From a virus: 64,000 nucleotides of DNA. A program made the translations under genes and the position numbers. Location: positions 62,001 through 126,000 of the IMG/VR virus record IMGVR_UViG_3300034063_001054. The stretch is one strand, 5' to 3'. The notes beneath the pieces were generated by a model. It had not been told where the DNA came from. It saw nothing but the letters and a program-made list of their open reading frames with translations, and ran no database searches. Positions 1 through 9,400 of the stretch are shown piece by piece (positions within the stretch are counted from its first letter, which is position 1; the number at the start of each line of letters is the position of its first letter).

Positions 1-3000
1 GTGATACTGAAGTAATATAATACGAACCACTAAACATAGGTACGTTTCTTAAATTAAAGTACATTGTTGGTTGTATTAAAGCATTTCCCAACATATCAAT
101 ATTACAAGTATAACTTCTGTTCTTATATAAATTATATAAGGATACACTTTGTGTTGCACCACCTCTGTTTCCACCTTGATTTGCCATTTGGTTTAAAATC
201 TGAAGTGATTCTGATGTTGCTAAAGATGAATTTTGACCAACACTAAAGTTTTTAAATACACCCTGATTTTGAGGACCGATATCAACATTAAATCCAACTA
301 CTCTATTTGATTTATCCCAATCTTTTTTACCAACTTGATTTTCAACCAAGGGATTATCACTTGCTCTAGTCAAATCAAATGAATCACTTCTAAATCTGAA
401 GTCAACACTTTTAACATCAGGTTGTTCACTAGCTTTACCTGCGTAAGTACAAACCATTTTAGCTGTTGATTCTCTATAATCAACATTTAAAAATGTCCCA
501 AAAAGTGTATTTGCAAATTCTGCAGTACCTTCCAATCTTGGTTTTGGGTCTTTAATCGCATCTTGTACATTGTAAAAATTGATGTAGTTAGGTATTGTAA
601 GTACAACAAAATGATTTAATTGTAATATACCCGTAACGTAAGAATACAAACTAGCCGAAGCATTTATGTTTGTAATTTGGTCACTTATTGAAAATATATC
701 AATTAATACTTCTTCCCCAATGTTTTTATTTGCCCTATCCAATAATAAAACATCCTCAAATAATGTTTTAGTTTTGTAGTCATTACCAGAAATCCATTTA
801 TCATTTAGTGCTTTAAATGATTCCCATAATTCAACTTTAGGTTGTGGTTCACCAGTCAACTTCGATGGTTTCTGTTCTTCAACTGTCATATTAACATTGG
901 CCAAAGATTTTTGTAATTTTGGTATCAAATTGTTAACAATCTTATCTCTAAAGTTATCCACTTGAGACAAGTAGGATGACATAGCAGTTTGAAAGGCATT
1001 TTTACCTTTCTGTTGTGTGGTGTTTGGTGTTGGTGTATAAGTTTGTGGTTCAACAAATTCTTGTCTTACAATATATTGCGGGTCATTAGGATTATTAGAT
1101 AATGAATTATATGCAGTTTCAATAACTTGATTAGTTATTGCCGAATAATAAACATTTGTTGTTGCAGTCACATTAAAATTGTTTGCTGCTCTCAATGAAA
1201 GTGGAATACTTTCATACTTACTTTCAAATAGAGGTGTCCCACCAGAGTTCTTATAAATTGTTCTATATTTACCATCATAGTATTCTATGTTAATTGTAAA
1301 TAAGTTTTTGAGATAAGTTATACCTACAATCTGAGTTGGTTGTGTTGGTGGTGACTGAGGTGGTTCAATTTGATTTACTTGAAACTGATTTAGTTTCTGA
1401 GTTGCGTAAATTTTGATAATTTGAGCAAAAGATTTAACATTATCTTCCGTAAACGCAACATTAAAATCAACAAAGAAATCAGTGATATATGAACCACTAT
1501 TTTTATAACTTATATCTTGTATTGTTGAAAATCCCACATAGGTTCTCAAAGCCTTCCAAACATTAGGATAATTAACCTCTGAAAATAACAAAGTTGGGTT
1601 TCCATTTACAGGTACACTATTAGGTGTTATGATTTGATACTTTTCCCAAACGATGGGGTCAACAACTTCTTCATTTGAAAAAGTTAAAAATAACTTCCTA
1701 TCATAATTTGATGGATTACCAAATTTAAAGTAGATATCATAGAGAAGAAAATCTGAAAGATAAGAATTTATTTTTTCAAATTGACTTGTTTGAATAGTTG
1801 ATACAATTTCCTCACCTGTATTACCAGTTATGACAGGTATTTTCATCATATCCCTCATCAAAGCTTGGAAATTTTTGAATGCAGCTTTAGATGGTATTTC
1901 ATTTATACCTCCTGGTATATTTGTTGACCCATCACTTTCAATGTCATAAACTGAACGTGAAAATTTTAAAAACTCAGTTTCGAAACCATCCAAAACATCT
2001 TTAGGGAATATTGATAAAAGTTCCTCAATCTTTGATGGGGTTACTGGACTGAAACTAAAATTTTCTTGGTCATCACTTGATGGGTTTATATATTTTAAAT
2101 ACGAATCGTATGAAGGTTTAGTTAATTTATTGTTATCAAAATATCCATAATTTGGGGCAGTCCAAAAGGTTCTAACAGCACCATTATGAATTGCAGTATT
2201 ACCAGTAACTGGAATTACAACTGATGAAATTCCATTTGTTGATGTCTTTTTAAAACATTCCAATTTTGTTTGATTAAACAAACTACCACTTGATGGTATT
2301 TGATACCAAAATTTACCCGCTGGTGTTTTAACACTCACCGACCAAGGTATGATTTTAGTATTGAGATTTCTTGCTGAGTTTGTTTCATTTATAATTGCTT
2401 CAGCAACATATTCCATTGTTAAACCAGAACTTAACGCTTGTTGTATTAAAGTATCTGAATATCCAACGGATTGTGAATTGGTTATAAAAAAGTTTGAGTC
2501 AGTTACTGATTGTGGTAAATTAATAGTATATTGACCAATACCACCAGGTGTTCCATTTATTTGTGATAAGATTGTAGTACCAGCTAAAAAACTTGTCCCA
2601 CCTAAAATGTTACCGATTGTGAGTTGGTCTAAATTTACTGATGAAATTGTTAATATTGTACCACCAGTTACTCTTGCAATACCATTTATTTGTTGGTTAC
2701 TTTTAATTATTTCATAACCTTGATAAAAAACGTTAAAGTCATTTATTAATTTTGGATAAAATCCAACATTCATAATTACGGAAGTAGTTGTACCAGTCCC
2801 CACACCGATTGTATTGATGTCTTCTAATACTATGTCAACGTTTGCATTATTAATTGTCAAACTATATGTTTTAGTTGCTGCTGATGTAACTGGGTCATAA
2901 TTTACTAAGCTATTAAAGTTTTTCCAAGAGTTATCCAATATATCAAAGTTATTTGTACTTTCAACATATTTTTTATAACGATGCCAAACAGAACCTAATT

Positions 3001-6000
3001 TTAATAACCATGCGTATGGTACTTTGTGAACACCCGAATATTTTTTTAAACTTGCAAAAATATAACTCAATGTTTTTTCTTCACCAAAGTCCCAACTTTT
3101 ATATTTTTCTTTGGGTGTTGCTAATGGTAAACTATTCAAAAACAAGTAAGCGGGAACAGTAAAAGGGTAGGGGTCACCATTCCTAAACTTCTGTATTGCT
3201 TCTTGTATTGAGTTGGTAAAGTATGGTGTATTAAACATAGAAGATGTTTGATTAGCCAAACCTAAATTTCCATTATAATTTGAATAATCAACATTACCTT
3301 CAGTTATAAGTTGTAACTTATAATCAGTTGTTCTACTTTGTAAAAATGTCTTTAAATTATCTTCCGTTACTGATGGTTCACTAACATTTTGAAAAACAAA
3401 GTGTGTAATTGGTCTGATTTGGTTAAAGGTCGTATCTTGGTTAAAATTAGTTATAACTTTTTTATTTTTATTATAAAATATAACATCTTTCGTATCCATA
3501 GCTTGATTAACTGTGGATACACCAACACCATTAGCTAAATTATTTTTACACCAATTTAAATTTGTAAATGGAAAAGTGTCAGTAAAATCAACTTTATTAC
3601 CTGCGGTAGAATCATCAATAAAATTTTGTAGTTTGTCTTCGTCAACAATTGATAATTGAGGTTCAGTAGCTCTACTAATAAAATCAGAACTTTTAATAAA
3701 TTCGAAACTAGAATTAGAAATTTGATTACGTATATATTTTGTATTGAAAATTCCTCTGATATAATTTTGCCAACTTTCTCCTATACCACCATTAGATATT
3801 TGTCTAAGGATTAAAGGAAAAGTTTGAGCATTGAAACCCAAATTTTTAAGTTTCATAATTATGAATGGACTATTTACACCCAAACTATCCAAAAGATTAC
3901 CACTTTCAAACTCGGCTAAAACATTTGATATTTCGTCAGCAGTAGAGTTAGTATTGTTTGCTCGAGTAATTTTTGAAAAATTAACTAAATAAATTAATCT
4001 CTCGTAAATCTCATAAAAGAACTTAACTTCCTCTTTATTACTATAAACTTGATTGGTTATTGGAAACTCAATAGCATTAATAGATGCACGTTTAATATCT
4101 AATACCTCATTTGTTGTCGGTCCGATTTCTTTTCTTTCGGGGTCTCTCTCAGTCAAACCTTTAATGAATTCTTCAACAAATTCAATTTCAGGCCATTTAT
4201 CATATAAATAACCTTGAGTACGACTTATTAAAGATTGGTCACCAGGATATCTAATTTCATATTTTTCTTGTCCATTTTCACCATTAGTTGCGACAATAAA
4301 TTGTGGCCAAGGATAAATTGGTGTATTAGTGTCATCACCTGGATTTATATTATCTTGTGAAGCACCAGCAACTTGTGGGTCAAAAATTGCTTTCTTCCTA
4401 ACATCACTATTTCTTTCATTCCAAGCTTTAGTATGTACATCATCCATCAATCTCAAAAATGCCTCACCATTAGCAAAGAACACAGCTAACACATTTCTAA
4501 TGTTTGGTACAAAACCAATACCATTGTTTTTATTTTGTAATAAGTCGGCCAATGTCTCAGTCAAAGCATTTTCAATATCCTCTTTTATTCTTTTGAGGTC
4601 TGTGTTCATTTGTTGTACTATTGAAGTAAATGAACCATCACCTTCGAAAAAAAAGTATTTTTTTTCTTGTTTTATGTCCCCATTTTTTGTTTTAAATGAA
4701 CCCGCTTGAAACTCTAATTGTAATTCCAACTCAGCTTGAAATGTCTCCAATTCAGCTGGTGTGGGTTCTTTTTTCTTACGTTGTAGGAAGGTTTCAGCGA
4801 TATCAATATCTTTGATTTGTACAACTTTTCTGAAGGTATCTATACTTATACTAAAATTTATCGCACTCTTAACCTCAGGTTTTTTTCCTATTTTATATTT
4901 TCCATCCTCACCAACAGTTTGATTGGTTTTTAATTTTTTATTATTATCATTAATTTTCCCAATTAATTCACTTTCAGCAGTGTTTCTTTTATCAGGTGTA
5001 TCTATAACTTTAGTGAACGTATAAACCCTAGTTTTTTTATCAGTCAAAACTATAAAATTTTGTGTGTCCATATTTCTATTGAACCAAGATTGATTTCCTG
5101 CATAAAAATAAACATCACCATAGTATTCCGCTAAGTTAACTCTATAACTTTCACAATCACTCAATGGTTGTAAGTTTTCTTTTGCAAAAGTGTCCATTTT
5201 ATTTTTAATAAAAATGTCCAATCTATCTTTCATTTCCATCAACGTTAGTTCAGGAAAATCATCAGGTATGATACCTTTTGATTTATATTCACTATAAACT
5301 TCTTGAATCTTTTGATACCCTCTAGTAACTGTTCTATCTTGTACGTTTGCTGACTGATTGGGGACACCACTTCTTTCTTGTATTCTAAGATTTGTTTTAT
5401 ACATATAAGGTGTAGCTAATAGACCAGCCATTGTAATTTCAGTCATTACATTATATTTGTATGTATAAAATTGTAAGTCCACATCGAAGTTACCCGAACC
5501 AGTATTAAATGAAGCACCAAATTTATACAACATCAATGGTAACCTGATTGCTTTACCTAGATACCCCTTTAGTGTTAGATAGAATAAAGGATATGGTAGG
5601 TTGAAGAAAACAGCATATGGTGAACTATCACCTGATTCAAATAGAGCTTTACCTCTTATATCAATCATTTTTATTGATATAACTGGTTCAAATGCTGTGT
5701 TAATTGTGACACTAATTGACTTTTTACCTAATAATCCAGTGTCAGTAGCACCAGGTTTACCACCAGTATTAATTGTTTGTCTTACATAGTAGTCATCACT
5801 TTTATTCGGATTTTGAAATTGGTTTTTTATTGGTTGATTAATACCTTGACCTTTCAAAGAATCTTTCCCTGTTATTTCATCAGTCCATTTAGTATTAAGA
5901 TAATCTTCTCCACCAGGTTGTAGAAAATTAAGAGATGCTACAGATACTGTTTGAATTGCATCATTAGCTGCAACACCCACGGCTAATTTAGTTCTTGGAA

Positions 6001-6157
6001 CTACTTTACATTCCAAATTAGCATAATAAACCATATTCTCCATTCTGATGTGTCTGTCTTTTGCACGACCATCCTCATCAATAATTTTGTTTGGGTCAAC
6101 TACTATAATGTTGTTATAGTCAAAATCGACTAATATATTTTCGGGTCTATCTACCAT
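1..6157 (-). CDS. Giant baseplate/hub-like structural protein, C-terminus beyond left edge
   Basis: An open frame runs on the minus strand from ATG 6157 to the window edge, at least 2,052 codons, with its stop outside the window. I spot-checked the frame near 5500, 4330, 2000, 550 and the edge and found no stop. The protein begins MVDRPENILVDFDYNNIIVV. The last visible residues, including NVPMFSGSYYI, resemble the 'P.F.G.Y.I..V.H' end seen in baseplate-hub domains of the gpD/gp27 kind; this is pattern memory, not a search. The start overlaps the end of the gp53-like gene by 11 nt, so the two are co-translated and belong to the same baseplate operon. A role at the tail tip or baseplate is inferred from position and size. 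It could instead be a wedge protein. Confidence 0.6.
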   Translation of the reverse strand, partial: MVDRPENILVDFDYNNIIVVDPNKIIDEDGRAKDRHIRMENMVYYANLECKVVPRTKLAVGVAANDAIQTVSVASLNFLQPGGEDYLNTKWTDEITGKDSLKGQGINQPIKNQFQNPNKSDDYYVRQTINTGGKPGATDTGLLGKKSISVTINTAFEPVISIKMIDIRGKALFESGDSSPYAVFFNLPYPLFYLTLKGYLGKAIRLPLMLYKFGASFNTGSGNFDVDLQFYTYKYNVMTEITMAGLLATPYMYKTNLRIQERSGVPNQSANVQDRTVTRGYQKIQEVYSEYKSKGIIPDDFPELTLMEMKDRLDIFIKNKMDTFAKENLQPLSDCESYRVNLAEYYGDVYFYAGNQSWFNRNMDTQNFIVLTDKKTRVYTFTKVIDTPDKRNTAESELIGKINDNNKKLKTNQTVGEDGKYKIGKKPEVKSAINFSISIDTFRKVVQIKDIDIAETFLQRKKKEPTPAELETFQAELELQLEFQAGSFKTKNGDIKQEKKYFFFEGDGSFTSIVQQMNTDLKRIKEDIENALTETLADLLQNKNNGIGFVPNIRNVLAVFFANGEAFLRLMDDVHTKAWNERNSDVRKKAIFDPQVAGASQDNINPGDDTNTPIYPWPQFIVATNGENGQEKYEIRYPGDQSLISRTQGYLYDKWPEIEFVEEFIKGLTERDPERKEIGPTTNEVLDIKRASINAIEFPITNQVYSNKEEVKFFYEIYERLIYLVNFSKITRANNTNSTADEISNVLAEFESGNLLDSLGVNSPFIIMKLKNLGFNAQTFPLILRQISNGGIGESWQNYIRGIFNTKYIRNQISNSSFEFIKSSDFISRATEPQLSIVDEDKLQNFIDDSTAGNKVDFTDTFPFTNLNWCKNNLANGVGVSTVNQAMDTKDVIFYNKNKKVITNFNQDTTFNQIRPITHFVFQNVSEPSVTEDNLKTFLQSRTTDYKLQLITEGNVDYSNYNGNLGLANQTSSMFNTPYFTNSIQEAIQKFRNGDPYPFTVPAYLFLNSLPLATPKEKYKSWDFGEEKTLSYIFASLKKYSGVHKVPYAWLLKLGSVWHRYKKYVESTNNFDILDNSWKNFNSLVNYDPVTSAATKTYSLTINNANVDIVLEDINTIGVGTGTTTSVIMNVGFYPKLINDFNVFYQGYEIIKSNQQINGIARVTGGTILTISSVNLDQLTIGNILGGTSFLAGTTILSQINGTPGGIGQYTINLPQSVTDSNFFITNSQSVGYSDTLIQQALSSGLTMEYVAEAIINETNSARNLNTKIIPWSVSVKTPAGKFWYQIPSSGSLFNQTKLECFKKTSTNGISSVVIPVTGNTAIHNGAVRTFWTAPNYGYFDNNKLTKPSYDSYLKYINPSSDDQENFSFSPVTPSKIEELLSIFPKDVLDGFETEFLKFSRSVYDIESDGSTNIPGGINEIPSKAAFKNFQALMRDMMKIPVITGNTGEEIVSTIQTSQFEKINSYLSDFLLYDIYFKFGNPSNYDRKLFLTFSNEEVVDPIVWEKYQIITPNSVPVNGNPTLLFSEVNYPNVWKALRTYVGFSTIQDISYKNSGSYITDFFVDFNVAFTEDNVKSFAQIIKIYATQKLNQFQVNQIEPPQSPPTQPTQIVGITYLKNLFTINIEYYDGKYRTIYKNSGGTPLFESKYESIPLSLRAANNFNVTATTNVYYSAITNQVIETAYNSLSNNPNDPQYIVRQEFVEPQTYTPTPNTTQQKGKNAFQTAMSSYLSQVDNFRDKIVNNLIPKLQKSLANVNMTVEEQKPSKLTGEPQPKVELWESFKALNDKWISGNDYKTKTLFEDVLLLDRANKNIGEEVLIDIFSISDQITNINASASLYSYVTGILQLNHFVVLTIPNYINFYNVQDAIKDPKPRLEGTAEFANTLFGTFLNVDYRESTAKMVCTYAGKASEQPDVKSVDFRFRSDSFDLTRASDNPLVENQVGKKDWDKSNRVVGFNVDIGPQNQGVFKNFSVGQNSSLATSESLQILNQMANQGGNRGGATQSVSLYNLYKNRSYTCNIDMLGNALIQPTMYFNLRNVPMFSGSYYITSVS

Positions 6158-6470
6158 AATAGAAGAAATGATTGTTTAATTGGGATTTGTAATCTTGTAA
6201 AGAAGTTACTAACGGATATGGTATTGTCAATATAGAACCATCAGGTATGTTCCATTCTTGTCCACCATATTGTGGATTAGCCATCAAGATTAACCAACCG
6301 AAAGTTGGAGAACCATAATATTGTTGTGACACTTTATCCATTCTGGACATCCCAATTTTATAAATGTATCTTTTATCACTACTTTTGTTTGGTAGTTGAA
6401 TATATGGAACAATCGTTTGTTGTCCGTTTAAAAGAAAATCTGCGTATCTGTTATATGTTTGTCTTGCCAT
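6147..6470 (-). CDS. Baseplate wedge protein, gp53-like (LysM type)
   Basis: A 107-aa protein. The centre reads DKVSQQYYGSPTFGWLILMA followed by NPQ and IPDGSILTIP, the pattern of a short LysM-like fold in which a Tyr-Gly turn and a 'G..L.IP' strand are typical. T4 gp53 and its relatives are small baseplate wedge proteins with this fold. It starts 4 nt after the stop of the 1,679-aa baseplate gene and its stop overlaps the start of the giant hub-like gene, a tight operon of baseplate components. No promoter-like motif precedes it, as expected inside an operon. It probably joins wedge to hub rather than binding peptidoglycan enzymatically. Confidence 0.65.
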   Translation of the reverse strand: MARQTYNRYADFLLNGQQTIVPYIQLPNKSSDKRYIYKIGMSRMDKVSQQYYGSPTFGWLILMANPQYGGQEWNIPDGSILTIPYPLVTSLQDYKSQLNNHFFYYGR

Positions 6471-6473
6471 AAT

Positions 6474-9400
6474 TTAACTATTGAATGAAACTTTTCCATC
6501 AAATGTTTGAGTATCTTGATTAGTATTAGTGGTACTAAAAACATTTTTTATATTTGTTTCTTGTGTTGCATTAGTATTTTGGTTAGGTATCGTTGTATAA
6601 TTAAATTTTCTTGTTTTACCTTTAGGATAAAGTTTTTCGTCAGGACTACTTAAGAAATTTTTTAAATATTTATCTTTTCTTAGTTCTTTGAACATTTTTT
6701 CCTCTTCCGCTAATTCCTTATCATATTTATTAGCTAACTTATTTACTATCTGTGTAAATTGATTTTTTAAATTTAGTGGGTCTGAAATTTTAAGAAGTTC
6801 CCCTTTAATTATACTATTAATAAAACCATCCCTTTTATTTTTATCAGAGAATATTCTTGATATAACCATAAAGAAAAGAAGTTCAGAATTATCTTTAAAT
6901 AAAGAATCATTCAATGGAAAAATTTCATCTAAACCTTCTTCTGTTGTTATAATTGTATATTTTGCCTCAGTTTCCAATCCTGACAAATAATCATTATAGT
7001 CAATCAATGCTTCGTAAACTTTCTCATAATCATAAGATAATTCCTCAGTAGTGTTAGTTGGTTTTGGACTACTTTCCAAACTTGATGCTGTTACTTCTGA
7101 AGTACCTGTTAAGTTATAAACTCTCGGTTTATTACCATTCAAAAGTTTTCCATCAGTATTTTCACTTATTAAATTTATTTGTCGTATTAAGTAAACAAAA
7201 TCTTGTTCAAACTTTATAAACTCTTGTGTTATAGTTGTAATACCATTCTCAAATTCAGATTGAAGTGTTTTAAAATACTCTTTCATATTTTGTTTAACTC
7301 CTTTAATTGCTGGTGAATCTAATCCAAATTTTTTAGCATTTAATTCTTCAATAATTATGTTAGCATCATCATCAATATCATCAGTTACATTTTTAAATAA
7401 AGTGGCCAATGTTTCACCAACACTAGATGGTGCACCCCAGATTGGTGTATCTTGGTTTGCCCAAGTTGCTCCTTTCATTAAACCAGTCGTATATAATCTT
7501 TTTTGATTCACCAATTGTAGAATTCCATAATTATAATTTAGTGTAATCTTTTCTAATGTATTAAGTGTGTTATTGAAATAACCTACACTTTGGTCTATTA
7601 ATGTGTCCATTACTTTTCCGTATGAGATTTCACCATTTTGACCATTAGGTACTGGTATATTTGTAATAATTTCACCTATAGTTGAACCACCAGGATTTGT
7701 CTGTGGTGGTGTTGAATTTTGAGTTGTCGCAGCTTCTTCTCCTGCGGTTAAAGAAGTAATAATTTCTTGGTCTACAACTTTATAACTTTCATCAGTAGGT
7801 GTTGCTCTTTCATCATATATTTCTGTGTTAGCATAATAGTTGAATGATAAAGCATTCTGTAATTGTTCTACAGGACCTTTAAGACCCATACCACCAATAA
7901 TGTCAAATCCCATTTTTACTGAAACTATCATTGGTTGTAATCCAATACCTTCAGGATTCATATCAAATTGACCATCTTTTTCGTATGTAAAACTAACACT
8001 TTTAGGTATTATCTTTGTATTGTAAAAATCTCCTATTCTAAGTATTAGAACTGGTGGTGCACCAAATGCAGTATTTTGAGCATCATTGTATCTTGGTTTA
8101 CCATCAGGACCTATTGTTGGTATCGTTTCACCAGGTTTTGTACATTGATTCAAGAAAGTTAGACGAGCATTTAAGCCTTCAGGTGTCATAGAATGGAAAG
8201 CCGGATTGAAATACTTTATTTTTTCAACAATTGAAGTATATACCATAGGATTTTCTTCCTTCAATACTTCAAAATAATCACATTCACTAAATAAGTTTCT
8301 CAATATTTTTTTACCAATACCATCTTTAAGTTTTTTAACAATATCTACAGTTGGTTGAACTCTATCTACAGGTCTACTTGATACAACATCAACTTGTTGT
8401 GTTTTGACTTCTTTTTGTTCTTCAACATTCGGTTGTTCAATAGTTTCAATATCGGGTACATCAACAACAATTGATTTTATTATAACTCTTCTACAAGCCA
8501 TTGCATTTACAGAATATACTTGTGATTGAAAAGTGATAGCACCAGTTGTACTTTTAATATCCTCAGTACAATTTACTTCAAAACCTGGTGTACCATCTGC
8601 CGATTTGGGAACAACACTTTTAGCTTGTTCACCACTTGCAATTTCTTTAATTATTAGTTTTTTATCATCAATAAATTTTTGTAAATTAGCATCTCCGATT
8701 TTAAAAGATTTTAAGAAACTTTCAACTGAATCTATTCTTCTTTGTGACAATTTTTTATTGTAATCAACTGACGCAGTCGCTGAGGCAGCACCCTCCATTT
8801 CTATAGTAATAGTTCCTTTTTTATTATTCAATAAATCAAAGGCATCAGTAATAAAATTCTTTTGTCCACTTGAAACTTTTTCATAATTTGTTTTTACAAC
8901 AGAATCGAAAAACTCGTTGACATTTTTGGCTCTATTACAAAATTCAACATTTTGTTTACAATAAGTTCCACCTGAAGCAAAAGCTGATTCAGCATTCGTT
9001 TTATAAGTTTCTTTTTTTGAAATATAACCATCATAAGTACTATTATATGGAATATCACCAGATGATGGAATATCATTGTCAAAATAAAAACCTATACCTA
9101 AATAGGCATCAACAAAAGCTTGTTTAGCTGGGTCTGGTGTAGTTTTTTTGACACCCTGAGGTGGAGTAACATTTCCTCCATCTTGTCCTCCAAGTGGTAC
9201 ATTTTCTTTTGATATTTCTGTTATAACTTGACCAAGTTCTTCTTTGGTTAATCTTGGATTATTAATAACCTCTTGGTATGTATATAATTCAGACAATGGT
9301 ATTGTATTAAATTTTTTAGCTAATTCGTAAATGTCAAATTTTACACAACCTGCAAAAAATGAATCAACTATTGAATCAATTTTTTCTTTAGTTTGACCCT

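Noticed and set aside
4329-4709. Plus-strand frame of 126 codons within the giant baseplate gene
   Set aside because: It lies opposite a continuous >2,000-codon frame, is low in charged residues and has no start context.
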